DNA from: Botryosphaeria dothidea | Lineage: Eukaryota > Ascomycota > Dothideomycetes > Botryosphaeriales > Botryosphaeriaceae | NCBI GenBank assembly: GCA_011503125.2 | Contig: WWBZ02000033.1 | Coordinates: 4,464,001-4,528,000 of the forward strand | Reading direction: 5' to 3' | Length of the DNA stretch: 64,000 nt | Shown here: positions 35,901-47,466 of the stretch, one piece after another | Numbering within the stretch: position 1 is the first letter of the stretch | Layout of the letters: the number at the start of each line of letters is the position of its first letter | The notes under the pieces: generated by a model | Told to the model about the DNA's origin: nothing | Database searches by the model: none | Seen by the model: only the letters and a program-made list of their open reading frames with translations | Made by a program: the position numbers and the translations under genes

Positions 35901-38900
35901 GTATAAGACGCTAAGGCTAGCAGGTCTACCTTATATATATTAAACCCTTATAGGCGGTATAATAGAGAGTATTAGCTAAGGCCGTACGGGAAAGGCTTAA
36001 GAATAAGGATAGTTCTACTCCTATTAGCGGAGACGATCCCGCGAGAATTAGAAGAGGACAACACGGTAGTTTAGAGACATAGAATAATCTATATAGAGAA
36101 CCTCTAATACCGGAAATAGAAACGGTACCTAGCGAGTACTACGACTTAAGAGCCGTTTACTAAGAAAGAGGAAAAGAAGATTTACTAAAGTATTAACTAT
36201 AGAACTACGAGATTCTACTTAAGCCGGGCACGAAGCTAGCTTATAAGCCTATCTACTCCTTATTAGCAAAGGAAATAGAGGCTTTAAGGGAATATATTAA
36301 GAAGAACCTCGAGCGTAGATATATTCGGCCTTCGACGTTATTAGCCGGATATCTAATTCTTTTTATCCTAAAGAAGAACGGTAAATTACGTCTCTATATC
36401 GACTACCGATAACTTAACGATATTACGATTAAGAACCGCTATCCGCTCCCGCGTATCGACGAGCTCTAGAATAAGTTAGGGAAAGTAAAGTACTTTACGA
36501 AGCTGGACCTCCGGGAAAGATATTATTTAGTTAAGATTAAAGAAGGGGAAGAATAGAAGATAGCCTTTAGAACGAGGCTAGGACTCTACGAGTATACGGT
36601 TATACTATTCGGGCTTACTAACGCGCTAGTAACCTTCTAAAATCTCGTTAACGATACGCTACGCGAATACTTAGATATCTTCTACTTAGCTTACCTCGAC
36701 GATATCCTTATCTTTTTAGAGACTCTCGAGAATTATAAGAAGTATATTAGGAAGGTCCTAGAAACCCTCTAGGTAAAGAATCTATCTATTACACCCGAGA
36801 AATACGAATAGTACGTTTAAAGGATAGAATTCTTAGGCTTTATTATTACCCTAGGTTACGTCGGTATAGACGACTCGAAACTAGATTCTATTAGAGAATA
36901 GCTAGTACCTAAGACGATTAAGGAAGTTTAGTCTTTTCTTAGATTCGCGAACTTCTATCGAAAGTTTATTTAGAACTACTTAAAGGTTATAGAATCTTTA
37001 ACGCGACTTACTCGAAAGAAGTATAGCTTTAAATAGAGAGACGATTAGTAGTAAGCCTTCGAATCGCTTAAACGGATATTTTACGAAGCACCGGTTCTAG
37101 GGATATACGACCCCGATAAACCTATCGAAGTAGAAACTAATACGTTAGGATTCGCCCTTAGAGTATATCTTAGCTAGCCTAACGATTAAGGTAGATAGTA
37201 CCTAATCGCGTTTTACTCTAGAAAGTTTATACCGGTAGAGCTTAACTATAATACTTATAATAAGGAGCTCTTAGCTATCGTCTTAGTATTTAAGTAATAG
37301 AGATACTATCTTAAAGAAGCTAGCTATTAAATAGTAGTATATTACGATTATTAAAACCTTACGCGCTTTACTATAACTAAGGAGCTAAACCGACGATAGA
37401 TTCGCTAGTCTAAAGAAATAGCCTCCTACGATTTTAAGATTATATATAGAAAAGATATAGATAACGCCGCCGCTAACGCGCTTAGTAGAAGAATAAACTA
37501 TATAGAAGAACGAATCGAGTCGTATTCTATAGTATTCGTAGTAGATAGCGATAGATCGCTTACCCTTACTAGACCGTCTTTCCTAATACTTCGCATCGAG
37601 TTAAATCTATAGTATTAGACGATCTAAGAAGTATACGTATAGGACTCCTTCGCGTAGGAACTTTTAGCGCTTAAGGACGACCCGCGTATCGCTCGAGATA
37701 GAGAAGAAACGCTTCTCTTTAAAGGATTAATCTATATTCCGGTAAGACTACGAGAAGTACTAGTTAAGAATATATACGAAGTACCCGCGTATAGATATTA
37801 GGGCATCGATAGGATAACTAAAAGGATTATACGAAACTTCTACTTTCTAGGGTTACGGAAGATAGTCTAGCGTATAGTCTCGTAATATAATCTTTATATT
37901 AGAAGTAAAGCTGCGATATACGCTCCGTATAGATAACTATAACCCCTAGAAGTTCTAGAACGACTATAATAATTAGTTACGCTAGACTTTATTACGAAGT
38001 TACTATAGTCTAAAGATTCGCTTACCGAAGTTAAGTACGACTCGATCCTAGTCTTTATCGATAGACTTACGAAGTACGCTTACTTCTTATCCTACCTCGA
38101 GGCATCGAATATAGAATAGTTAGCCTATACGTTCCTCCGATATATCTTCGCGGATTACGAAATACCGAAAGAACTAGTTTCGAATAGGGATAAGCTAATA
38201 CGTTCTAAATTCTAGTAAACGCTTATACGTTAACTTAGGGCTAAGAATAAACTCTCTATAACCGTATACCCGTAAACGGACGGTTAGATAGAACGGATAA
38301 ACCGGACTCTCGAATAGTACCTCCGCTATTTCGTTAACTACCTATAGGACGATTAGGCTATATAGCTACCTATAGTATAGTTCGCCTATAATAGCGCTAA
38401 ATAAGAGTTAACTAACGTATCTCCGTTCTTTACTAACTATAGATTCGAACTAGATACGTATAGAAAAGCTATTCTAAGTCGAAAATTAGCCTAGTAAGAT
38501 ATTCTTAAAGCCGAGTAGCTAAAAGAACTATATAAAGCTATTAGTCTCGACCTCGAGTACGTACGAATTATAATATCTAAGTACTATAATAGACGGTACT
38601 AGGCGGCACCGAACCTAAAGAGGGGGGATAAAGTATACCTCCTTATAAAAAATATTAAATCGAAGCGACTAAGCGATAAATTAGATTTTAAGAAAACCGG
38701 TCTATTCGAAATTTTAGAAAAACTCGGAAACGTTACGTATCGACTTAAATTACTAGCAACGATACGAATAAATTCTATCTTTTACGTAGTATTACTCGAA
38801 CTAGTACTAGAAAACGCTATAATTCTAGAAACTCTAGAAGAAATAATTCTAGAAAACCTAGATACTAAAGAAGATAAATATCTAGTCGAGAAGATCTTAG

Positions 38901-39030
38901 ACTATAAAAGATTCGGATATTAGCTTAAATATCTTATTAAATAAGAAGAATACGGAAATAAGGATAACTAATAGATACCTAAGGATAATATATATCTAGA
39001 TCTCGTTATAGAATTCTACCGTTAAAATCC
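32980..39030 (+). pseudogene. Gypsy-A gag-pol with chromodomain, RIP-dead
   Basis: Readable blocks in order: gag (about 33050-33900, with L-T-Y-L-R-G-T and N-L-R-A-T-F); a zinc knuckle near 33940-33990 with Cys/His now Tyr; protease I-D-I-G-L-S-G-N-F-I near 35000-35030 (from D-S-G); reverse transcriptase from about 36240, with intact Y-L-D-D at 36692-36703; RNase H about 37090-37500; integrase from about 37770 (HHCC region, T-L-D-F-I-T-K, and P-Q-T-D-G-Q-I-E-R at about 38268-38294); and a chromodomain at about 38878-39025 (Y-L-V-E-K-I-L-D, Y-L-I-K-W-E-E-Y-G). Stops are TAG/TAA throughout. The chromodomain places it among chromoviruses, which target heterochromatin. Confidence 0.8.
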
Positions 39031-39846
39031 TAACCTCCCACGGAAACGAGGTCGTCTCTAAACGAGAACGACGGGAAACCCTTAAGAAAGGAAGATAAAC
39101 GAGTAGAATTTATAAGCTTAGAAGAACGCGGAGACTTTATATTAGCTATAGGTTCGCCGGTAGACGCGGTAGACTTAGCCGACTACGGTATAGTAGGACC
39201 TACTAACTCGTAACGTAGCCGCTCTAATAAGGACGGACTCTTAGAGGTCTTAGGGTTAGAAGGACCCCTAGGTAACCCGGAAGCCTTAGCCCTCTTAAGC
39301 TCCTCTAGCGACTCGAAACCTTCGCGAATTATACGGGAACGACGCGACTAAAGGAAACGCTACTACTTACGTAGGCGAAGAAGCTTCTCTAACGTTACGT
39401 TCTTCTCCGCGGTAAGACGAGCCTATTCCCGCTCTAGAGAATCTACTAGGGCCGGTTAGGTATAAATATAAGAAGAAAGAGAAAGAACTTATAACGCGAA
39501 ACACCCCGAACTACGATATTATATTCTATCCGACGAGCCCCTAAATAGGTAGCATAAATAGATAGGTTCTCTTATAACGCCACGCACTCCGATTCGTGCT
39601 CTAGATAATTCGTATAAGGAATTATCTCGATACCCCGAAAGAAAATCTCGTCTAGTAGCTTCTAGCGACGAAGAGTAACCCTATTTACCTTACGAGGACG
39701 AAGGTTAATAGCGGAATCTTTAGTAATACGCTTTTTCGGAGGTATCGCGGAAACTTACGAGGAAGAAATAAGCTAATAACCTATAGGAAGATATACTAGA
39801 GAAACGGAAGAATCTCCGGGCCGAAGATCCTTAAAGGGGGAGATAG

Positions 39847-40321
39847 TATTACGGTATAGCCTTCTTAGGTTAGAGAATTACGGATTAACTCCGACGAAAT
39901 AGCGAGAAGTCGGAAGTCTTATAGAACCGAGGTTACGAGATTACGGACTCTACTACGTAAGTTATTACGTGCGACCTACCTATACTCTTAATAAACGGTA
40001 TACTAACGTATACTCTTAAGAAACGGCACGCTTAGCGATGCTCTTAAAAGACGGTACTACTAGATTATATATACTCTCTATAGTATATATAGCTTTACTT
40101 CCTAGCTAGTATTTAACCCTCCGTAGTTAACTTTAATAATAGAACTTTATAATAGAATTTAGACTCTATTAGTAATAAGGCCTTCGTATATAGTGCTTAG
40201 TCTTTAGTCGTCTACTCGTTCCTTACGTACCTCTTCTTATACCTACTTAAGAAAAACCCTTCGATAGGTTTCTACCCTCTTTAGTATTTAGATCCTTAGA
40301 GATAGAGGCCCGCTCGTTATA
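39847..40321 (+). repeat. Gypsy-A 3' LTR
   Basis: 475-bp copy of the 5' LTR, slightly less RIP-altered (for example GGCACGC where the 5' LTR has GGTACGC). Confidence 0.88.
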
Positions 40322-40394
40322 TACCTCGGTAAGGGACTAGAACGGCTCGTAGTAAGAAGGATATCTTATTTAGCGGTAAAGCTAAATCTACTTA
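40322..40394 (+). pseudogene. LINE ORF2 reverse transcriptase, continuation
   Basis: After the gypsy target duplicate the frame resumes as Y-L-G-K-G-L-E-R-L-V-A-R-R-I-S-Y, the usual L-G-K-x-L-E-R-L-V-A-x-R block of LINE reverse transcriptases. It ends after 73 bases at a Copia-B LTR; the rest of the reverse transcriptase is not found to the right. Confidence 0.7.
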
Positions 40395-40633
40395 TATTAG
40401 ACTTTCTTGCCTTACTACCTTAGGCATCTTAGTTATCTCGAATATTCTATTCTTTATATAATAATACTCTTTAATACCTAACCCCGTATCGGCACTCTCT
40501 CTCGGATCTTTAGTATCCTCGGTTATATAGTTATCACTCGTGTATATAAGCAAGTCTACCGACCTCCCTCTTAGGAGACAGGTAGAATCTACTCTCTTTT
40601 CTAACCTTACACTCTTTACTCTTAAATCTAATA
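40395..40633 (+). repeat. Copia-B LTR, probably solo
   Basis: 239 bp from TATTAGACTTTCTTGCC to AATCTAATA, matching 61709-61948 in the same orientation. Left of it is LINE sequence, right of it a Copia-C fragment. No clean 5-bp duplication (ACTTA and CTTAT share only CTTA), so flanking DNA was rearranged. RIP-altered. Confidence 0.7.
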
Positions 40634-41907
40634 CTTATTACTTAAGAAAGCTCTCTATAGGCTTAAAGAGTCGCTAGCGTTGTAGTAAAAGCACTTTTAA
40701 GCCACGCTTAAAGACCTAGGACTTAAGCCTATACTAGATACTCTATATCTCTACGTAAACGAGCACCTCTTTATATTCTTCTTCGTAGACGATATTATTA
40801 TAGCCTTTCCTAAGAAGGATAAGCTATTCGCGTACGTATTCGAATAAGACCTCTTTTAGCGCTACGAGATACGTAAGATAGGAGAAGTTTAGTAGTTCTT
40901 AGCTTTACGAATCGTCCGTAATCGAAGTAAGCAACTACTATAGCTATTATAGAAGTTATACCTTACTAGCCTTAGGGCTAAATATAACGTTAAAGAATTA
41001 TCGGTTACCACGCCTCTTTCGATAGAGGACCTATCTACCCTAAATAACGAGGCTTATATAATATCTTAAGATATCTACACGTTCTAGAGTAAGATAGGAT
41101 CTACCTAGTTCGCTACTATTAGTACGAGACCTAATATAGGCTACGCCTACTTAGCCCTCTCTACGTATTTAACGAACCCTTCTAAGCGATACCTCTATCT
41201 TATATACCGCCTCCTAGAATATCTCGTAAATACGAAAGACCTCGCAATTATATATAACGGCAACGTAGTAAATAATTAACGTATCTTCGTGCCTAGTAGT
41301 AATATATCCTTCGTAAATAACACGGCTATACGCCGTAGTTACTAAGGATTACTTATAATACTATTCGACGGACCCGTAGACTAGAAAGCCTCTAAGTAAC
41401 TAATAGTAACGACCTTAACAACGGAAGTAGAGCTCCTCGCTCTATTAGAGACTACTAAGTAAGTATACTAGTAGAAACGCTTCTTTAGAGGCATCTAATT
41501 TAAGCCAGGTCACCTCGTTTAGATCGAGTGTAACAATATATAGACGCTCCGCCTTATAGAAGAGAACGTCGGAAAGCTTGTTACGAAGCTTCGTTACGTT
41601 AATATCTATTACTACTAGCTTAGGCAAGAGACTTAAGCAGGCAACGTTTACTTTAAATAGATACTAATAGCTTAGATAATCGCAGACGGTCTTATAAAGC
41701 CGTTAATAAAGTAAAAGCACGCCTACTTTATGTAAGGCTTAGGCCTCTTATTACTATAATAGTAATTATAAGCGTATATACCGCTTAAACCAGATTATCA
41801 CCATTTTATTTATATATTTCGGTAATCACGTTCCTTTCACACTGTTAAAGGTCAACACTAAGCAGATTATCGCGCACTACCCGATCGGACACCACGCGAA
41901 GGGGGTG
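40634..41907 (+). pseudogene. Copia-C pol 3' fragment, RIP-saturated
   Basis: Aligns base for base with 45939-47212 of the full Copia-C unit: end of reverse transcriptase (F-F-V-D-D at about 40783-40797) through RNase H to the purine tract. The upstream part of the element is missing. Left of about 41750 nearly every CA/TG is TA. From about 41790 to the LTR the two copies are almost identical and unmutated, a sharp RIP boundary. At 41109-41117 it has TAG TTC where the other copy carries a 1-base insertion. Confidence 0.8.
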
Positions 41908-42102
41908 TGTTAGAAATCACGTGTTTTGCATATTGCTTTTGCAACACCAGATAGTGTTGGAAATCACGTGTTTTGCATATTGCTTTTGCAACACCAGATA
42001 GCTTAGTCACTCACTTACGTATATAAGGAGGGTGGGCCACCTACGCCCTTCCTCCTCATGCTAATCATCAATAGATCATCATTGTTCATCAACATACCAA
42101 CA
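41908..42102 (+). repeat. Copia-C LTR shared by two units, with 47-bp duplication
   Basis: The 148-bp LTR proper is 41955-42102 (TGTTGGAAATCACG to ACATACCAACA). Its first 47 bp are duplicated directly upstream (41908-41954, starting TGTTAG). It has a TATATAAGG promoter-like box at about 42021 and serves as 3' LTR of the left fragment and 5' LTR of the right unit. Confidence 0.85.
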
Positions 42103-42113
42103 GTTATGAGCCC
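42103..42113 (+). promoter_or_regulatory. Copia-C primer-binding site (half tRNA-iMet)
   Basis: GTTATGAGCCC directly after the LTR; reverse complement of the initiator tRNA-Met anticodon arm. Unmutated copy. Confidence 0.7.
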
Positions 42114-42410
42114 GGGATCACTTCCAAAACTCGTTATCCATCGTTTGATCTCTGTATAAGCGTCTCATACGCTTATAACGTTCTCTCTGCGGCATCCAGA
42201 AGAACACTATGTTGTTGCACCCTGCTGTAACACACTGCGACCGTGCGACGGCTTCCCTCCACGTGTCATTTCATCAACAGTCATCACGACACAGCTATTT
42301 GCCTCAACATCGAGCATCTCAAGTGTCTGATACACGTTCCTAGCTAGCTTTAACCCTTTTGGTTAGCTGTACGACGTCAACTGACGAATAGCACCTATTC
42401 GTCACCCACC

Positions 42411-45400
42411 ATGTCGTCTTCGAAGCCAATCATCGTCCTCAAGTCTTCGCAAGACTGGGATGAATGGTTCTTCATCGTCCAATCGCGTGCAAAGAAGGCT
42501 CGCTTATACGACTACATCGATCCAACCAAGGACTCACGTCCGCAACAACCAATCGCGCCCACCAAGCCTCCTCTACCAACAGGCAACATCACCGACGCGG
42601 ATCGTGAGGAGCATAAGTGGAAGCGCGAGGACTATAAGGAGGATAAAAAGGAGTACGACAGGCAGATGCGAGAGCTCAATGACCTCTCATCACTCATTGA
42701 AGACTCAGTGTCTCAGCCACTGCTGCCGCTCCTGCGCAAGATCGAGGACTCTCATCCCTATGCGCAGTTGCGCGCTCTACAAGCTCGACTCCAACCTTCC
42801 GTCTCTACACAACAGGAGTTTATTCTCAACAAGCTCCGCGAGCTTGAGAAGCCTCCAACTACCCAGAGCACTGAAAAGTAGCTCACACAATGGGAAGAGT
42901 GTGTATTCAAAGCACGCTCTCTTGGCCTCTCTGATGTCGAAGGCTCTCGAGGAGTAAATGCATTCCTCAAGCCTATCATGCAACACGACTCAGAATACGC
43001 TAGCCCTATCCTTCGTGAGCTGCGACTCGGTACTAAGACGCTTGACGTTTCAGATGTCATTGTCGATTATCGTGAGCATGCTCGCCAGAAGCAAGCGCTC
43101 ATAACGAACAAGACTCATGCGACCTTCGCAGCTACTCTACGAGGCGAGGAGCAGCCGCAGAAGCCTCCTAAATGCTTATGTGGACTCTTACACTGGTACT
43201 TCCAGTGCTTCTATCTCAATCCGAACGCGCCTAACCGTCCTGCCGACTTCAAACCAAACAAGAAGGTCCAGGATAAGATCCTTAAGCTCATGAAGAATGA
43301 TAAGATCAAGACGCAAGTTGAGAATGCACTCAAGCGCGGTACACCGCCAACACCTCACACACAAGGTAACAAGGGTAAAGGCAAGGAGCCTAAGCCTGAC
43401 ACGCTTGCAAATGATGACAATAGTGATGACGAGCAAGGATCTATTAAGTCCTTCCCAGCCGTTGTTGCGCAGTCATTTGCTACGCACCGAGACTCGCGTC
43501 CAACCACGTTGGAGCTCTCATGGATCGCAGATACTGGTACCACTCATCACGTGTGTAACAGATATATGCGCAAAAGGTTTATCAAGACACGCAACGCAGG
43601 TCCAGATGACTTCGTGATCTGCGGTAACACGCGTGTGCCTATTAAGAGCTTCGGGAATGTCACAGTCAATGCCCGCAACGGAAAGAAGAGCAAGGTTATC
43701 ACCCTTCGTGATGTAGCCTACGTCCTAGCATTCATAGGCAACTTAGTCTCCATTTCTAAGTGCAATGAGAAAGACGTTCATATGGACACTAAGAGTCTTC
43801 GACTCTACAAGGACGACACTATAGTGTGTGTCCTTACTCCGTCTGAAGGACAGTTCTTTCTTGAACTACACCAAGCAGAGTCCGTACCAGCCATTACGAG
43901 TGCTGCGACCACCCGTAGTCTCCCAGCTGAACAGAGGCATGGAGTCTTTGCTCATGCCAACTACCACGCTATCAAGGCGTTGCTCACAGCTGTTACCGGC
44001 GTAGAGTTCACGAACGACGTCGTGCTTATTCACTGCGACACCTGCTCGCGAGCAAAAGCTTATCAGCTTATTGCGCGAGACTCATCACCAGAGGAAGCTC
44101 GCAACGAGTCATTCTTCCGAGTCTCATTTGACCTCATCCAGATGACGCCCGCCTTCAATCAACACGAGTGGATCACTCATATCGAGTGTATAAAGAGCAA
44201 CTATGTCTTCACCCGCACCCATATGCTCAAATCAGACTGCAACACGCTCATTCTCGATATTCTAAGTATGATCGAACGTCGCTTTGACGCTCTCACTGCG
44301 TTCTTTCGAACTAATGGCGAAAGATCACTTAACACCGCGTTTAAGGCTGAACTTAAGCGAAGAGGAATCACAATAGAGGTCTCAGCACCCTATACACCTG
44401 CTCAGAACGGACATGCCGAGAGAACTAGTCAGTCTATTATCATCAAAGCACGAGCAATGCGTATCGGGGCAAACCTCCCTGAACGCCTATGGCCAGAGAC
44501 AGTCCTGGCAGCAACGTACATACACAATCGGACGCCAAGTAAAGTCCTCAAGTGGAAGACGCCCTTCGAGCTTGCTCATGGCATTAAACCAAACGTAGCT
44601 CACATGAGAGTCTACGGATGCAAGGCCTACGCCCTTAACAAAACCATCCCGCGTAGTAATAAGCTCCAAGAACGAGCCCTCGTTGGCTATCTTGTTGGGT
44701 ATGACTCCACCAACATCTACCGGATATGGTATCCACCAGGGGACCGTATCATCCGCTCAAGAGACGTCAGTTTTGACGAGTTATCAAAATACTCACCAGA
44801 TAAGCAAGAGCAGTATTAAGAAATCGAGGATATAGAAGAGGAGCCTCAGGAGGTAATTCCTCGCATCCGTCTAGGCTCTGAGGACCTCATCACGTCAGAT
44901 TCGTTATCCAGTGAAGATGAGGAGGTTACTTATGAGCAAGCCACTAATATAGAAGAACAACCTACTTCGTCATCAGATGGACAACAACAAGGCATACTGC
45001 CTAATAAACCAGATATACAACACACTCAACTACATACACCATCGCCGTCCACCACGGACAACAGCATACCACACCCACCAAGCGATGACGTCTTGCCGTC
45101 ACCTACTCTCAGAGACTCGCACACCTCAGGGGGTGAGGAAGACGAACAATAGCAAGAGGGACGCCTTGGTCGTCTCCTCCCTGTTCAATACGATACTGAG
45201 CCTGACCCAGGAGCAGCACGGGGCAATCGTGCACCCCTTGCAGCCAATATCAACGCGGACCCTAACCCGAACCTTATCATCGAAGGTCCAAGGAATCGAA
45301 GAAGAGCTGCGCATGCCGCGAAGGTTATCAGTAACGCTCACTGTGAGCAGACCTTTCTCGCCGCGAGCATGTGTGCACTGCTTAAACACGCTCCTACGGG

Positions 45401-47070
45401 TAATCACGAGCAAACATCTCAACCTACTGCACACGAGGATCCTCCACCCTCATATCAGTTAGAGGAGCTTCCTCCTCTACCACGCATTCATCGGGACGAC
45501 CTTCCGCCCGAGCCTCGTTACTATAAGGACATCCTCAAACACCAACTCAAGCCTTATCTCTTTCAAGCACTCTACCGTGAGCTGCAGGAAGGCAATGGTA
45601 AGGGGGTGTGGATCGTTGTAGACGAGGATCAAGCACGCAAGGCCAACAAAGAGGTCATTCCTCTTACATGGGTCTTCAAATACAAATTCGATGAGAAGGG
45701 ATATCTCACTAAGATCAAGGCACGAGTATGCGTACGAGGTGACCTCCAAGTCTCCTACCAAGACACATATGCGGCTACCCTTGCCTTCCGCATCTTTCGC
45801 ACGCTTATAGCGATTGTCTGCGCATTCGACCTCGAGATGTGGCAATACGACGTCGTTAATGCCTTTCCTCATATCCCTCTCGATCAACCAACCTTCTGCC
45901 GAGCACCAGAAGGCATGACACTTCCTTATAGGAAGATCTTGTTGCTTAAGAAAGCTCTCTATGGGCTTAAAGAGTCGCCAGCGTTGTGGCAAAAGCACTT
46001 TCAAGCCACGCTCAAAGACCTGGGACTTGAGCCTGTGCCAGATGCTCCATGTCTCTACGCAAACGAGCACCTCTTTGTGTTCTTCTTCGTAGACGATATT
46101 ATCATAGCCTTTCCTAAGAAGGATGAGCCATTCGCGCACGTATTCGAATAAGACCTCTTTTAGCGCTACGAGATACGTAAGATAGGAGAAGTTCAGTGGT
46201 TCTTAGCTTTACGAATCGTCCGTGATCGAAGTAAGCAACTACTATGGCTATCACAGGAGTTATACCTTACCAGCCTTAGGGCTAAATATAACGTCAAAGA
46301 ATCATCGGTTGCCACGCCTCTTCCGATAGAGGACCTACCTACCCCAAATAACGAGGCTTATGCAACACCTTAAGATATCCACACGTTCCAGAGCAAGATG
46401 GGATCTGCCCAAGTTCGCTGCTATTAGCACGAGACCTGATATAGGCCACGCCTGCTTAGCCCTCTCTACGTATTTAACGAACCCTTCTAAGCGACACCTC
46501 TATCTTGCACACCGCCTCCTAGAATATCTCGTAAATACGAAGGACCTCGCAATTATGTATAACGGCAACGTGGCAAATGATCAACGCATCTTCGTGCCTA
46601 GCAGTGATGCATCCTTCGCAAATGACACGGCCACACGCCGTAGTTACCAAGGATTACTCATAATGCTGTTCGACGGACCCGTGGACTGGAAAGCCTCCAA
46701 GCAACCAACAGTGACGACCTCAACAACGGAAGCAGAGCTCCTCGCTCTATCAGAGACTGCTAAGCAAGCATACTAGTGGAAACGCTTCTTCAGAGGCATC
46801 CAATTTGAGCCAGGTCACCTCGTTCAGATCGAGTGTGACAACACACAGACGCTCCGCCTTATGGAAGAGAACGTCGGAAAGCTTGTTACGAAGCTTCGTC
46901 ACGTTGATATCCATCACCACTAGCTTAGGCAAGAGACTCAAGCAGGCAACGTTCACTTCAAATGGACACCAACAGCTCAGATGATCGCAGACGGTCTCAC
47001 AAAGCCGTTAACAAAGCAAAAGCACGCCCACTTTACGCAAGGCTTAGGCCTCTCATTACTACAACAGTGA
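42411..47070 (+). pseudogene. Copia-C gag-pol, nearly complete, with stops and one frameshift
   Basis: ATG at 42411 (M-S-S-S-K). Gag ends in a CX2CX4H-type knuckle (C-L-C-G-L-L-H-W-Y, about 43166). Then protease W-I-A-D-T-G-T-T-H-H (about 43521), GAG-pre-integrase (H-A-N-Y-H near 43950; C-D-T-C-S near 44035), integrase (P-A-Q-N-G-H-A-E-R about 44400), reverse transcriptase (F-F-V-D-D about 46086) and RNase H ending A-D-G-L-T-K. Lesions in frame: TAG 42879, TAA 44817, TAG 45150, TAA 46149, TAG 46161, TAA 46371, then a 1-base insertion at about 46402-46406 and, in the shifted frame, TAG 46774 and TAG 46921; final stop TGA 47068. The stops read as CAA, CAG or TGG turned into TAA/TAG, as RIP does. 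It is the least damaged complete element here; not functional as it stands. Confidence 0.9.
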
Positions 47071-47212
47071 TTATAAGCGTACATACCGCTTAAACCAGAT
47101 TGTCACCATTTTATTTATATATTTCGGTAATCACGTTCCTTTCACACTGTTAAAGGTCAACACTAAGCAGATTATCGCGTACTGCCCGATCGGACACCAC
47201 GCGAAGGGGGTG

Positions 47213-47360
47213 TGTTGGAAATCACGTGTTTTGCATATTGCTTTTGCAACACCAGATAGCTTAGTCACTCACTTACGTATATAAGGAGGGTAGGCCACCT
47301 ACGCCCTTCCTCCTCATGCCAATCATCAATAGATCATCATTGTTCATCAACATACCAACA
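47213..47360 (+). repeat. Copia-C 3' LTR
   Basis: 148 bp, near-identical to 41955-42102, preceded by the purine tract GAAGGGGGTGTG. Confidence 0.88.
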
Positions 47361-47466
47361 GATAGCTTAGTTACTCACTTACGTATATAAGGAGGGTAGG
47401 CCACCTATGCCCTTCCTCCTCATGCCAATCATCAATAGATCATCATTGTTCATCAACATACCAACA
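47361..47466 (+). repeat. Duplicated 3' part of the Copia-C LTR
   Basis: 106 bp repeating the second part of the LTR (GATAGCTTAGTTACTC to ACATACCAACA) in tandem, with a couple of transitions. Together with the 47-bp duplication at 41908 it shows that both outer LTRs were reshaped by tandem duplication. Confidence 0.85.

Larger units (their letters stand above)
32447..40321 (+). mobile_element. Ty3/gypsy chromovirus Gypsy-A inserted in the LINE
   Basis: 475-bp LTRs at 32447-32921 and 39847-40321 enclose gag, protease, reverse transcriptase, RNase H, integrase and a chromodomain. The flanking 5-mers are TATCT (32442-32446) and TACCT (40322-40326), a target duplication with one C-to-T change. 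The LINE frame resumes after it. The purine stretch AAAGGGGGAGA (about 39835) precedes the 3' LTR. RIP-saturated, though LTRs and internal region keep high structural integrity. Confidence 0.88.

Noticed and set aside
40395..40633. Copia-B LTR as a clean solo insertion into Copia-C
   Set aside because: The left flank is LINE and the right flank Copia-C, and the 5-bp flanks do not match, so a simple insertion does not explain it.
45477..46139. Minus-strand 220-codon ORF in Copia-C
   Set aside because: Antisense shadow of the reverse transcriptase, which is unambiguous on the plus strand.
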